A stretch of DNA of 64,000 bases from Streptococcus mitis NCTC 12261 (GTDB lineage: Bacteria > Bacillota > Bacilli > Lactobacillales > Streptococcaceae). The notes beneath the pieces are model-generated. The model saw only the letters and a list, made by a program, of their open reading frames with translations, was not told where the DNA came from and did no database searches. The DNA lies in NCBI RefSeq assembly GCF_000148585.2, contig NZ_CP028414.1:425501-489500 (forward strand). The letters are read 5' to 3'. Numbering within the stretch: position 1 is the stretch's first letter; every line of letters begins with the position of its first letter. This document shows positions 1-8,770 of the stretch, in pieces. The translations under genes and the position numbers were made by a program.

Positions 1-249
1 TTGAATTTCCAAATAACGTTTAGGATAAAACAACACAACTAATATCGATAACAAAACTAAAGTTGATAGAGCCACTATCCCCCAGAATATATATCTAGAG
101 AGATAGAATTCAACGAAATGATTCTGTCTCCAGCTAAATAGCTGAATGCCTAGATCACTAACTTGATGATAATCTATCAAAACAGGAAGGAAAATTGTCA
201 AGATTAAAATACAGAAAATAATTAAAAATATTTTCTTTGTTTTTGACAT
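1..249 (-). CDS. AmaP-like alkaline shock membrane anchor protein, partial
   Basis: This minus-strand reading frame starts at ATG 249-247 behind an AAAGGA ribosome binding site and runs open to the left edge, so only its first 83 codons are visible. The product starts MSKTKKIFLIIFCILIL and has two hydrophobic segments, near residues 6-24 and 57-76, around a polar loop. That plan fits the AmaP/DUF2273-type anchors that hold Gls24/Asp23 stress proteins at the membrane of Gram-positive cocci. A GlsB-like relic lies just upstream on the same strand, which supports a stress operon. The identity is a family-level inference because the C-terminal half is missing. Confidence 0.55.
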   Translation of the reverse strand, partial: MSKTKKIFLIIFCILILTIFLPVLIDYHQVSDLGIQLFSWRQNHFVEFYLSRYIFWGIVALSTLVLLSILVVLFYPKRYLEIQ

Positions 250-325
250 ATACAATCCTTTCGATTTAACATTAAACTATTTTTACCCGTCTAATCTATT
301 TAAAAATAGTTTATTCTACAAGTAA

Positions 326-558
326 TTATTTTTTACCTGTAAAGAATGATACTACAGTAACAACAATTGCTGCTCCTGCAATAGATGGGATCAAAGCCAT
401 TCCAGCGATGGATGGGCCCAACTACCTAAAAGGGATTGTCCTACAGATGACCCGACTAAACCAGCGAATACATTTGCGACGATTCCCATAGAACTACCTT
501 TTTTAGTGATTCTACCTGCTACAAGTCCAATAAGACCTCCAGCAATGATTGACCACAA
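326..558 (-). pseudogene. GlsB/YeaQ/YmgE family small membrane protein, frameshifted
   Basis: A TTG start at 558 lies about 9 nt after an AGGAGGG ribosome binding site. The frame encodes a glycine-rich product beginning LWSIIAGGLIGLVAGRITKK, typical of the transglycosylase-associated GlsB/YeaQ/YmgE membrane proteins. Near 416-420 the run that should encode Trp-Gly-Pro lacks one base. The original frame stops soon after, while a second frame continues with SIAGMALIPSIAGAA and ends at TAA 328-326. The span is 233 nt, one short of 78 codons, which agrees with a single deletion. It belongs with the AmaP-like gene downstream. The frameshift may be real or a sequencing error. Confidence 0.6.
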
Positions 559-937
559 TATTGCTTACCCTCCTTTTCTATTTTAATATTAAAAAATAAA
601 TCAATTACTTTGATTATCGCTATTATATAATTTTAATATAAAAAAATCAATTATTTTGGTTATTATATAATTTTAATATAAAAAAATCAAATTCTTTGAT
701 TGTTGCTATTATATAAATTTTTAAAAATAAAAATATAATCTTTCGACTTGAATTTGATCCTGTATTCACGCCCTCAATAGACGGTAAAATAAGAAAATTG
801 TTTATATATTGCCTCCGTAGTGTTATTATACGAAATAAAGGATTTTAGTAAAAGTCGTTATATCATGCTATACCTATTCTTTGTGGTATAATTGCAAGAG
901 GTGAAATCCGATAATTTATAAAAAGAGAAAGACATTC
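559..937. other. AT-rich intergenic region upstream of the Mga-type relic
   Basis: No gene is visible in this 379-bp stretch. It contains a short tandem repeat (621-690) and, near 887-892, a TATAAT box upstream of the Mga-type relic that starts at 938. No convincing -35 box lies 16-18 bp before it. Confidence 0.4.
621..690. repeat. 30-bp exact direct repeat, 40-bp period
   Basis: A 30-bp AT-rich sequence starting TATTATATAATTTTAATATA occurs exactly at 621-650 and again at 661-690. A decayed third copy begins near 706. The spacers differ slightly. The repeat lies between the divergently oriented stress gene relic and the Mga-type relic, and its function is unknown. Confidence 0.7.
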
Positions 938-1803
938 ATGAGAGATTTATTATCTAAAAAAGTCATAGGCAATTAGAATTATTATTTGAACATAAACGTT
1001 AGTTTCATCGTTCTGAACTAGCAGAGTTATTAAATTGTACAGAACGTGTAGTCAAAGATGATCTATCCCATGTTAAATCTGCTTTTCCTGACTTGATTTT
1101 TCATTCTTCGACTAATGGTATACGCATTATTAATACCGATGATAGTGATATTGAAATGGTTTACCATCATTTCTTTAAGGATTCAACTCATTTTTCGATT
1201 TTAGAATTTATATTCTTTAATGAAGGTTGTCAAGCTGAGAGTATTTGTAAAGAATTTTATATCAGTTCATCTTCGCTCTATCGTATTATTAGCCAAATCA
1301 ATAAAGTGATTAAAAGGCAATTTCAATTTGAAATCAGTCTGACCCCTGTTCAAATCATTGGAAATGAGAGAGACATTCGTTACTTTTTTGCACAATATTT
1401 TTCAGAAAAATATTATTTCCTAGAATGGCTATTTGAAAATTTTTCATCAGAGCCCCTATCTCAATTGTTAGAATTGGTATATAAGGAAACAAGCTTTCCA
1501 ATGAATTTGTCAACTCATAGAATGTTAAAGCTGCTCCTGGTTATGAGTAATTTTGATCAGTATCATGCAAAATCCGTTGCAGAGACACTTTCTTATTATT
1601 GTAGCAACAATTTTGAACTTGAAGTTTGGACTGAATTAGAATTATCAAAGGAATCTTTAGAAGAATCGCCTTATGATATCATCATTTCTAATTTTATTAT
1701 TCCTCCGATTGAGAATAAGAGACTGATATATTCAAATAATATAAACAAGGTATCACTCATATCTTTGTTAAATGCCATGATGTTTATTCGATTAGATGAG
1801 TAA
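938..1803 (+). pseudogene. Mga-type virulence regulator (MgaSpn-like), multiply disrupted
   Basis: The N-terminus (MRDLLSKK) starts at ATG 938 but a six-A run at 956-961 appears one base short, so this frame stops at 974-976. Restoring one A gives a continuous Mga helix-turn-helix region except for an amber codon, TAG 1000-1002, in the position where Mga-like proteins have an aromatic residue. The frame is then open to 1803, with the second HTH region and a C-terminal part resembling an EIIB-like end. Mga regulators are usually about 490-500 residues; this frame would give about 288. From memory of the pneumococcal MgaSpn sequence, the central PTS-regulatory part is missing at about 1531-1543. 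The remnant cannot make a full regulator. Confidence 0.75.
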
Positions 1804-2163
1804 CCAAAAATAACAAAAAAACGCTATTTCGCGTTTGAACTGTACCTCAAAAGTTAGACAGAAAAAATCTAATTTTTGGGGTGTTTTTGTTAAGAAAAGA
1901 CATTCAATCATTTAAGCAAAATGTACATCTAGATTCATAGCCCTCTAGATCTCTTGCTTTTTTTGTAGAAGATACGAAAAAGCCTTGATTCCAAGGTTTT
2001 TCCTGTTTTATGTAGATGTCTACACATGAAAATTGAAGTATTTTCAAAAGATAATTGGAGTGATTTTATTCATGATAGGAAAAAGAATCTGGACAAAAAT
2101 GATTGAGAAATAGTTGCTTAAAAAGCGTTTGCATGATACTATATATTGAAAGGAGGTGATAAG
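1804..2163. other. Intergenic region with decayed repeat fragments
   Basis: No coding frame is supported here. Just after the Mga-type relic there is a weak AACGC/GCGTT hairpin. At 1842-1862 a sequence resembling the terminus of an IS3-family element (TCAAAAGTTAGAC) is present without a transposase. At 1976-2010 there is a decayed version of the tRNA-Lys-flanking terminator (AAAGCCTTG...CAAGG). Close to susR, 2119-2134 holds a half-conserved cre-like sequence (AAAAAGCGTTTGCAT). Confidence 0.4.
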
Positions 2164-3159
2164 ATGGTAGAACAAAGAAAATCAATTACCATGAAAGATG
2201 TTGCTTTAGAAGCAGGAGTTAGTGTTGGAACTGTTTCACGTGTAATTAATAAAGAAAAAGGTATTAAAGAAGTAACTTTAAGGAAAGTTCAAAGGGCTAT
2301 AAAAACATTGGACTATATCCCTGATAATTATGCTCGAGGTATGAAAAAGAATAGAACAGAAACTATCGCTTTGATTATTCCGAGCATATGGCATCCATTT
2401 TTCTCGGAGTTTGCCTATCATGTTGAGAAAGAGTTATTAAAATATAATTATAAATTATTTATTTGTAACGCTGATAGCGATTCACAAAATGAAATCGAAT
2501 ATATCGAAATGTTGAAACAAAATAAAGTGGATGGAATTATTGGTATTACATATTCTGATATTGACAAATATATTTTATCTGATTTACCGTTTGTAAGTAT
2601 AGATAGACATTTTTCGGAAAATGTATGCTATGTTACTTCAGCAAATTACAAAGGAGGACAAACTGCAGCAGAGGAACTGGTTAGAAGGGATAATAAGCAC
2701 CTTGCTTTTATTGGTTCAATTAATATGTATGAGAATGAGACTATACTCAGAAGTAAAGGATTCAGAGAAAAAGCTAAGGAATTAGGAGTAGATGTCTATA
2801 ATTTTGAAATGAAAGAACCTTTAATAAATCCTGAAGATCAGATAAGAATTTTTTTGCAATCTCATAAAGAAATTGATGGTATATTTACAATAAATGATAT
2901 GATGGCTCTGAGAGTTATTAGTGTTATGAAAGAACTGGGGAAAATAGCACCTGATGATTACCAGATAATTGGGTTTGATGGTTTAAAAACTTCTGTCGAT
3001 CAATCTTATCTAGTGTCTACAATAGTTCAAGATATTGGTATGATGGCAAAAGAATCTGTTGCAATGATACTGAAAATGATTAAGCGAGAAGAGATTCTAG
3101 AAAAACGAATCGTAATTCCCACATATTTTTGGGGAGATAAAACAACAAAAAAAATTTAA
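2164..3159 (+). CDS. susR: LacI family regulator of the sus sugar operon
   Basis: This 331-residue protein has the LacI layout: an N-terminal helix-turn-helix (TMKDVALEAGVSVGTVSRV, residues 9-27), a hinge, and a periplasmic-binding-like effector domain. An upstream in-frame TTG at 2146 falls before the ribosome binding site, whereas ATG 2164 is correctly spaced from AAAGGAGGTGAT, so 2164 was chosen. The gene lies directly before the ABC transporter and beta-fructosidase genes, and a palindromic LacI-type operator sits in the susX promoter at 3208-3219. It therefore most likely represses the operon until a sugar such as sucrose or a fructo-oligosaccharide is bound. A cre-like half-site precedes the gene. 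Confidence 0.85.
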   Translation: MVEQRKSITMKDVALEAGVSVGTVSRVINKEKGIKEVTLRKVQRAIKTLDYIPDNYARGMKKNRTETIALIIPSIWHPFFSEFAYHVEKELLKYNYKLFICNADSDSQNEIEYIEMLKQNKVDGIIGITYSDIDKYILSDLPFVSIDRHFSENVCYVTSANYKGGQTAAEELVRRDNKHLAFIGSINMYENETILRSKGFREKAKELGVDVYNFEMKEPLINPEDQIRIFLQSHKEIDGIFTINDMMALRVISVMKELGKIAPDDYQIIGFDGLKTSVDQSYLVSTIVQDIGMMAKESVAMILKMIKREEILEKRIVIPTYFWGDKTTKKI

Positions 3160-3166
3160 ACAGCAC

Positions 3167-3195
3167 TTGACAAAAAATGAAAGCGCTGTTATAAT
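3167..3195 (+). promoter_or_regulatory. susX promoter with cre-like spacer
   Basis: TTGACA at 3167-3172 and TATAAT at 3190-3195 are separated by exactly 17 bp. The spacer and -10 contain TGAAAGCGCTGTTA (3178-3191), similar to catabolite-responsive elements, so CcpA could block RNA polymerase directly. Confidence 0.8.
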
Positions 3196-3207
3196 ATAAA
3201 CTATAAA

Positions 3208-3219
3208 TGAAACGTTTCA
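3208..3219 (+). promoter_or_regulatory. LacI-type operator upstream of susX
   Basis: TGAAACGTTTCA is a perfect 12-bp palindrome with the central CG typical of LacI-family operators. It lies 13 bp downstream of the -10 box, where a bound repressor would block transcription. The adjacent LacI-type gene is the obvious partner. Confidence 0.75.
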
Positions 3220-3234
3220 AAAAGGAGGAAAAAT

Positions 3235-4545
3235 ATGCGTAAAGGTACAATGTTATCTGTTGTTGCGGGGCTATCGTTAGCTATACTTGCAGGTTGTAGT
3301 GGAGGAACTAACTCAAAACAAGCGAGTTCTTCAAATGATATTAAAGTCTGGGTACAATTCTCTGACGAAACCAATGAAGGAAAAGCTTGGCAAAAAGTTG
3401 TTGATAACTTTAATCAATCAGGAAAAAGTAAGTACAAGGTTGTAACTGAGTATATTCCTCGTAGTGGTAGTGGTGGAGGATATGAAGACAAGGTTAATGC
3501 TGCTATCACGACTAATAGTCTTCCAGATGTTATTACCCTTGATGGACCAAATACGGCAGCTTATGCAAAATCTAAAGTGATTACTCCGCTAGATGATTAT
3601 CTAAAAGATAATAATATGGATGATGTTTTGGACAGTATTAAACAACAAGGAACTTATGATGGCAAATTCTATGCATTTGGATTTTCTGAATCGAATGTTG
3701 GTGTTTATTACAACAAAAAAATGTTCAAAGAGGCCGGAATTGCGGAATCAGAGCTTCCAACGCTAGAAAAGCCATGGACATGGGATGAATTTAATACGAT
3801 TGCTAAAAAATTGAAAGATCATTATAACAAACCGGCAATTGATTTTCGTATTAATTCAAACGATGAAATGTTACCATATGCTTATATGCCGTTGATTTGG
3901 TCAAATAATGGTTCTGTCGTAAACGAAGATGGAACAAAGGCAGAAGGATACTTCAACTCAAAAGAGAGTGTAGAAGCAGTTCAATTCATTCAAAATCTTG
4001 TAAAAGAAGGTTACACAACTGTTAGTCCAGTCGAAAAAGGTTTTGAAACAGGAGAGTATCCAATGCTTTTGAGTGGTTCTTGGACGATTGCTGACATGAA
4101 TACAAACTACAAAGATATTGATTTTGGTATCCTTCCTTACCCAGTATCTAGTAAGACGAAAAAATTAGTATCCCCTTCAGGTAGTTGGCAATTAGCTGTT
4201 ACGACAAAATCTGATAAAAAAGAGGCAGCATCTGAATTTGTTAAATTTGCTACAAATACAGAATCAAGTGAAATTATTAGCTTGGGGAATTCGGTCCTTC
4301 CGATTCGTAAATCTACAATTGAAAATATCAAAGATAAAGTGACCGAACCAATGCGTTTCTTGATGGAACAAAATTCAAAAACAGCTCATGCTCGCCCAGT
4401 TGTCGTAGCATATCCTCAGGTTTCTCGAGCTTTTCAACAAGCAATGCAAGATATTAGCTATTATGAAGAAAATCCAAATGTGCAAAAAGTCTTGGATACT
4501 CGTACAAAAGAAATGCAAACTGCTATTGATCAGTCACTCAAATAA
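3235..4545 (+). CDS. susX: Sugar ABC transporter substrate-binding lipoprotein
   Basis: The 436-residue product begins with a lipoprotein signal peptide ending in a LAILAGC lipobox, with the lipidated cysteine at residue 21, so it would be anchored outside the membrane. The rest has the pattern of cluster B/family 1 sugar-binding proteins (for example SESNVGVYYNKKMF near residue 151). An AAGGAGG ribosome binding site is well placed before ATG 3235. It is followed by two permeases and a beta-fructosidase, which indicates uptake of sucrose or short fructans. No ATPase gene is present in the operon, so it probably borrows a shared MsmK-type ATPase, as other streptococcal sugar transporters do. 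Confidence 0.9.
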   Translation: MRKGTMLSVVAGLSLAILAGCSGGTNSKQASSSNDIKVWVQFSDETNEGKAWQKVVDNFNQSGKSKYKVVTEYIPRSGSGGGYEDKVNAAITTNSLPDVITLDGPNTAAYAKSKVITPLDDYLKDNNMDDVLDSIKQQGTYDGKFYAFGFSESNVGVYYNKKMFKEAGIAESELPTLEKPWTWDEFNTIAKKLKDHYNKPAIDFRINSNDEMLPYAYMPLIWSNNGSVVNEDGTKAEGYFNSKESVEAVQFIQNLVKEGYTTVSPVEKGFETGEYPMLLSGSWTIADMNTNYKDIDFGILPYPVSSKTKKLVSPSGSWQLAVTTKSDKKEAASEFVKFATNTESSEIISLGNSVLPIRKSTIENIKDKVTEPMRFLMEQNSKTAHARPVVVAYPQVSRAFQQAMQDISYYEENPNVQKVLDTRTKEMQTAIDQSLK

Positions 4546-4552
4546 TCTGTAA

Positions 4553-4610
4553 AAAGGAAGGAGGAAGGAAAATATTTGGAACTACCTTCCCCTTTCTTGT
4601 TAATAGCCTA
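4553..4610 (+). terminator. Possible attenuator between susX and susT1
   Basis: A purine-rich arm (GGAGGAAGG) can pair with a downstream CCTTCCCC, followed by a short T-rich stretch. Such hairpins after a binding-protein gene often reduce expression of the permeases. The pairing has a bulge, so support is moderate. Confidence 0.4.
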
Positions 4611-4640
4611 GTTTGATATATATGATTAAAGGAGATGGAT

Positions 4641-5543
4641 ATGAGTAAAGAAACTGTTGTGGATACAAAAAGACGTGAAAAAATAAAGGATAACATACTA
4701 GGTTATAGTTTTTTAGCTCCAGCTTTAATTTTATTAGGTATCTTTTTAGTAATTCCAGTTGGAATGGTCATTTATTACGCTTTTACAGATTATTATTTGT
4801 TGACACCAGATGAAAGAAAATTTGTTGGACTTGAAAATTTTATTCGATTAATAAAGGATCCGATTTTCTTAAAGAGCTTCTTGAATACGTTGAAATTTGT
4901 TGTTTGGATTATTCCAGTTCAATTGGGAGCAGCCTTAGGAATGGCTTTGATTGTTAATAAAAAGCGCAAAGGGAATATGTTTTTTAAAGTGGCTTTTTTT
5001 GCTCCAGTTGTCATGTCCTTGGTAGTTATTTCTATTCTTTGGCTTTATCTTTTAAATCCAAATAGTGGCTTATTAAATGCTATTTTAAATAAGGTAGGTA
5101 TTGCTTCTCAACCTTTCTTGACTAGTCCTAAACAAGCTATGTATGCAATTGTTTTTGTTTCTGCTTGGCAGGGTGCAGGTTATCAGATGCTTTTATTTTT
5201 AGGAGGAATGCAGAATATTCCACAAGATGTATATGAAGCTGCTGAATTGGATGGATTCTCAAAATGGGCTCAGTTTCGTTATATCACGATGCCCCTACTA
5301 AAACCAACAGCACTGTTTGTATTGTTAACAACTTTAATTTCTGCTTTTAAGCTGATTGTACAACCAATGGTTATGACGCAAGGTGGGCCATTAAACTCAA
5401 CAATTACTATGGTGTACTATATTTATCAACAAGGTTTTACTGATCGTCTTGTAGGATATTCTAGCTCAATCGCTTTAGTATTTACAACGTTAATTGGTAT
5501 GATTAGCTTAGTACAACGTCGAGTTCTGAAGGAGGATGACTAA
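4641..5543 (+). CDS. susT1: Sugar ABC transporter permease
   Basis: This 300-residue MalF-type permease has about six membrane segments and the cytoplasmic EAA loop (EAAELDGFSKWAQFRYI) that contacts the ATPase. ATG 4635 overlaps the ribosome binding site AAAGGAGA, so ATG 4641, six bases beyond it, was chosen. It ends just before the second permease, whose RBS lies inside its last codons, so the two are translationally linked. It forms the heterodimeric channel with SusT2. Confidence 0.88.
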   Translation: MSKETVVDTKRREKIKDNILGYSFLAPALILLGIFLVIPVGMVIYYAFTDYYLLTPDERKFVGLENFIRLIKDPIFLKSFLNTLKFVVWIIPVQLGAALGMALIVNKKRKGNMFFKVAFFAPVVMSLVVISILWLYLLNPNSGLLNAILNKVGIASQPFLTSPKQAMYAIVFVSAWQGAGYQMLLFLGGMQNIPQDVYEAAELDGFSKWAQFRYITMPLLKPTALFVLLTTLISAFKLIVQPMVMTQGGPLNSTITMVYYIYQQGFTDRLVGYSSSIALVFTTLIGMISLVQRRVLKEDD

Positions 5544-5544
5544 G

Positions 5545-6390
5545 ATGAAACGATTTAAACCAACAACAATCTTAGAATATATTCTGTTAACTTTATTGGC
5601 AGGACTCTTCCTTTTTCCTATGGTTTGGATGGTAGTTTCAGCTATGAAGCCAGAAGCGGATGTTTATAAAAATTTGACTAGTTGGCAAGCCTTCTTACCA
5701 AGTTTAAATCCCGCTGATTGGTTTAAACCTTATCAGGAAGTATTTGAGCGCTTTAGTATTTTTACATATCTAGGGAACAGCATTTTTTATGCTGGAACGT
5801 TTGCTATTGGTTCTATTATTGTCAATGCACTGGCCGGTTTCGCTTTTGCAAAAGTAAATTTTTCAGGTAAGAAAATTCTATTTGGTTTCTTACTTGCTTT
5901 ACTTATTATTCCAGTAGAAACTGTGTTAATTCCACAATTTACCATTATCAATTCCTTAGGTTTGGTCAATAATCGTCTTGCAGTTATTATTCCAGGATTG
6001 GCGAGTGTATTTAATATTTACTTATTTAGGAATTTCTTTATTGCAATTCCAGAAGAGATTCTTGAGTCTGCAAAGATGGACGGAGCAAGTATCGTTAGAA
6101 TTTTCTTTAGAATTATGCTTCCAATGTCTAAACCTGCAGTTGCTACAGTTGGTGTTTTATCATTTATTTCAAGCTGGAATGATTATATTTGGCCATTGAT
6201 GGTTTTGACAGATTCTTCTAAATTTTCAATGCAGGTTGCAATTACAACTATTAATACAACTCAACCAGTTTATATCAATCAGGTAATGGCTGTATTAACT
6301 ATTTCAACGATTCCGTTGATTTTGGTCTATGTAGTCGCTCAGAAATATATTGTTCAAGGTCTGGGTGGTTCCGGAACTGGAATAAAATAG
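5545..6390 (+). CDS. susT2: Sugar ABC transporter permease
   Basis: This is a 281-residue MalG-type permease with about six membrane helices and an EAA loop (ESAKMDGASIVRIFFRI). ATG 5536 immediately abuts AAGGAGG, so the better-spaced ATG 5545 was chosen; it starts just after the SusT1 stop. With SusT1 it should form the membrane channel of the sus importer. Confidence 0.88.
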   Translation: MKRFKPTTILEYILLTLLAGLFLFPMVWMVVSAMKPEADVYKNLTSWQAFLPSLNPADWFKPYQEVFERFSIFTYLGNSIFYAGTFAIGSIIVNALAGFAFAKVNFSGKKILFGFLLALLIIPVETVLIPQFTIINSLGLVNNRLAVIIPGLASVFNIYLFRNFFIAIPEEILESAKMDGASIVRIFFRIMLPMSKPAVATVGVLSFISSWNDYIWPLMVLTDSSKFSMQVAITTINTTQPVYINQVMAVLTISTIPLILVYVVAQKYIVQGLGGSGTGIK

Positions 6391-6399
6391 GATATACTT

Positions 6400-7719
6400 A
6401 TGATAAATAAAACATTTACAGTAGAAAAAGCCAATCGTTTTATAGCAGAAAATAAACATCTCGTAAATACTCAATATAAGCCTAAAGAACATTTTTCAGC
6501 TGAGATTGGTTGGATCAATGATCCAAATGGATTTGTCTATTTTCGTGGAGAATACCATCTCTTTTATCAATTCTATCCTTATGATAGTGTTTGGGGGCCT
6601 ATGCACTGGGGTCATGCTAAAAGTAAGGACTTGGTGACTTGGGAGCACTTGCCTGTGGCACTTGCTCCTGACCAAGACTACGACCGCAATGGTTGCTTCT
6701 CAGGATCAGCTATCGTCAAAGACGATCGTCTCTGGCTCATGTATACTGGTCACATCGAAGAAGAAACCGGTGTCCGTCAAGTGCAAAATATGGCATTTTC
6801 AGACGACGGGATTCACTTTGAAAAGATTGAACAAAATCCAGTTTCAACTGGAGCAGACTTGCCAGATGAGTTAATTGCAGCTGATTTCCGTGATCCAAAA
6901 CTCTTTGAAAAAGATGGACGCTATTACTCCGTAGTAGCTGCCAAACACAAGGATAATGTGGGCTGTATCGTTCTACTAGGGTCCGATAACCTAGTAGAAT
7001 GGCGGTTCGAATCCATCTTTTTAAAAGGGGTAGAACACCAAGGCTTTATGTGGGAATGCCCAGATTACTTTGAGTTAGATGGGAAAGATTGCCTTATTAT
7101 GTCACCCATGCGTTATCAGCGTGAAGGAGACTCATATCATAACATCAACTCATCGGTTTTGTTCACGGGTAAGGTAGATTGGGGAGAAAAACGTTTTATC
7201 CCAGAATCAGTTCAAGAAATTGATCATGGGCAAGACTTCTATGCGCCTCAAACATTGTTGGACGATCAAAATCGTCGTATCCTGATTGCTTGGATGCAGA
7301 CATGGGGGCGTACCCTTCCAACCCATGACCAAGAACACAAATGGGCATGTGCCATGACTTTACCTAGAATTCTAAGATTGGAAGATGGCAAACTAAGACA
7401 ATTCCCTGTTAAAAAAGGCCAATATCAAATCCAAATAGATAAAGATTGTCATTACCACTTAGGAAATGATACAGATTATCTTGAATTTGGTTATGACAGT
7501 AATGCGCAGCAAGTTTACATTGATCGTAGCCATCTTGTTCAAAAAATTCTAGGTGAAGAAGAACAGGACACTAGTCGACGGTATGTAGATCTTGAAGCTA
7601 AAGAATTGGAAGTTATTCTAGATAAAAATTCCATCGAGATTTTTGTCAATCAAGGCGAAGCAAGCTTGACGGCAACCTATTACTTAACAGTGCCAGCGGA
7701 GCTATCACGAATCGATTAA
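6400..7719 (+). CDS. susH: GH32 beta-fructosidase / sucrose-6-phosphate hydrolase
   Basis: The 439-residue protein has the landmarks of glycoside hydrolase family 32: WINDPNGF (catalytic Asp near residue 40), FSGSA, the RDPK motif, and WECPDYF carrying the acid/base Glu. It lacks a signal peptide and so acts in the cytoplasm on imported sucrose, its phosphate or fructo-oligosaccharides. It is the last gene of the sus operon, 9 bp after susT2. Base use changes noticeably around 6590, from AT-rich to more balanced codons, which could reflect recombination between alleles. Assignment to family is firm; the exact substrate is inferred. Confidence 0.88.
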   Translation: MINKTFTVEKANRFIAENKHLVNTQYKPKEHFSAEIGWINDPNGFVYFRGEYHLFYQFYPYDSVWGPMHWGHAKSKDLVTWEHLPVALAPDQDYDRNGCFSGSAIVKDDRLWLMYTGHIEEETGVRQVQNMAFSDDGIHFEKIEQNPVSTGADLPDELIAADFRDPKLFEKDGRYYSVVAAKHKDNVGCIVLLGSDNLVEWRFESIFLKGVEHQGFMWECPDYFELDGKDCLIMSPMRYQREGDSYHNINSSVLFTGKVDWGEKRFIPESVQEIDHGQDFYAPQTLLDDQNRRILIAWMQTWGRTLPTHDQEHKWACAMTLPRILRLEDGKLRQFPVKKGQYQIQIDKDCHYHLGNDTDYLEFGYDSNAQQVYIDRSHLVQKILGEEEQDTSRRYVDLEAKELEVILDKNSIEIFVNQGEASLTATYYLTVPAELSRID

Positions 7720-7725
7720 AAATTA

Positions 7726-7830
7726 ATACTCTTCGAAAATCAAATTCAAACCACGTCAGCGTCGCCTCACCGTACTCAAGTACAGCTTGCGACTAGCTTC
7801 CTAGTTTGCTCTTTGATTTTCATTGAGTAT
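7726..7830 (+). repeat. RUP-like repeat
   Basis: A 105-bp element bounded by inverted ends ATACTCTTCGAAAATC and GATTTTCATTGAGTAT. The interior shares the CGTCAGCGTCGCC...GTACTCAAGTACAGC core with the elements at 51562 and 55380. This matches the RUP family known in pneumococci, thought to be mobilised in trans by IS630-Spn1. Confidence 0.8.
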
Positions 7831-7854
7831 AAGTTATTTCTCCTAAAGAAAAAG

Positions 7855-7890
7855 TTCTCTTTCTAGCAAAATGGAAAGAGAATTTTTTTT
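7855..7890 (+). terminator. Bidirectional rho-independent terminator
   Basis: TTCTCTTTC (7855-7863) pairs with GAAAGAGAA (7874-7882) over nine base pairs and is followed by eight T. On the minus strand the hairpin is followed by CTTTTTC, so it can also end the leftward SDR transcript. Confidence 0.8.
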
Positions 7891-8769
7891 CTAATTAAGC
7901 AGAGCAGATTTCTGTTTAAACAACTCAATTTTATCATTACAGTAATTGATTAAATCTCGAGCTTTCTCAAAAGTATAGCCTTTTTCAGATACAGATTTCA
8001 CTTTTTTCTCATCAAAATAGTAGCCAGTCAAACCAGTGACTTCTTCTGACAATGTAAGATAGTAGCCTGTTTCAATTCCCTCGTCTAGATTTTTGGAAAA
8101 TGACTTCATCAAGCGTCCGAAGAGAGACTTTTTCGTCTTTTCATCACTGGAATCATTCCCTAAGTTAGTTGAAATCAAGCCAGGATGGTAGGCATTAATA
8201 GTGATATTTGAACCTCTTAAAAAGAACTCTCTGGCAAGATAGCGTGTCATCCAAATGGTATATAATTTAGAATTATTATAGGCCAATCCTGGATTATAGT
8301 TGTTCTCAAATCCGAAGTCCAAATCCTTGACCTTTGCAAAATGATGCATATAGGATGAAGTGTTAATGACACGGCCGTTAGCCGCTTTTTCTAACAAGGG
8401 ACTTAGCTCAGTTGTTAAAATATAAGGAACGAGAACGGATAACATAAAAGTCAACTCGACATTTTCAGCACTCGCTTTTCGTTCTTTCCCTGCATAAAGG
8501 CCTGCGTTGTTAAACAAGACATCGATACTTTGAAAGTCTCGCTTAATTTCCTCTACAAATCGATAAATATCATCTAATTTAGAAAAATCTGCCAAGTAGC
8601 TAGAAACTCGGTCTCTCAAGGAAATTGCGCGAACCTCTTGAAGTGCCAGCTCAAGTTTCTGAGGATTTCGACCATGGAGGATGATATGATGGCCTTGGCT
8701 GGCCAATTTCTTTGCTAAATGTTTACCGATACCGTCAGTAGCACCTGTAATCAGAATTGTTTTGACCAT
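7891..8769 (-). CDS. Short-chain dehydrogenase/reductase
   Basis: This 292-residue protein has the classical SDR features: a cofactor-binding TGATDGIG motif (residues 8-15), NNAG (87-90) and the catalytic YxxxK pair Y164/K168 (YNNSK). The overall pattern resembles retinol-dehydrogenase-like SDRs. It is the last gene of a three-gene leftward operon with an alpha/beta hydrolase and a quinone-oxidoreductase-like gene, and starts one base after the hydrolase stop. The Rrf2 regulator upstream suggests induction by a small reactive compound. The substrate is unknown. Confidence 0.8.
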   Translation of the reverse strand: MVKTILITGATDGIGKHLAKKLASQGHHIILHGRNPQKLELALQEVRAISLRDRVSSYLADFSKLDDIYRFVEEIKRDFQSIDVLFNNAGLYAGKERKASAENVELTFMLSVLVPYILTTELSPLLEKAANGRVINTSSYMHHFAKVKDLDFGFENNYNPGLAYNNSKLYTIWMTRYLAREFFLRGSNITINAYHPGLISTNLGNDSSDEKTKKSLFGRLMKSFSKNLDEGIETGYYLTLSEEVTGLTGYYFDEKKVKSVSEKGYTFEKARDLINYCNDKIELFKQKSALLN

Positions 8770-8770
8770 A

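Noticed and set aside
1842-1862. Possible IS3-family end
   Set aside because: Only a short TCAAAAGTTAGAC-like fragment; no transposase, no second end and no target duplication.
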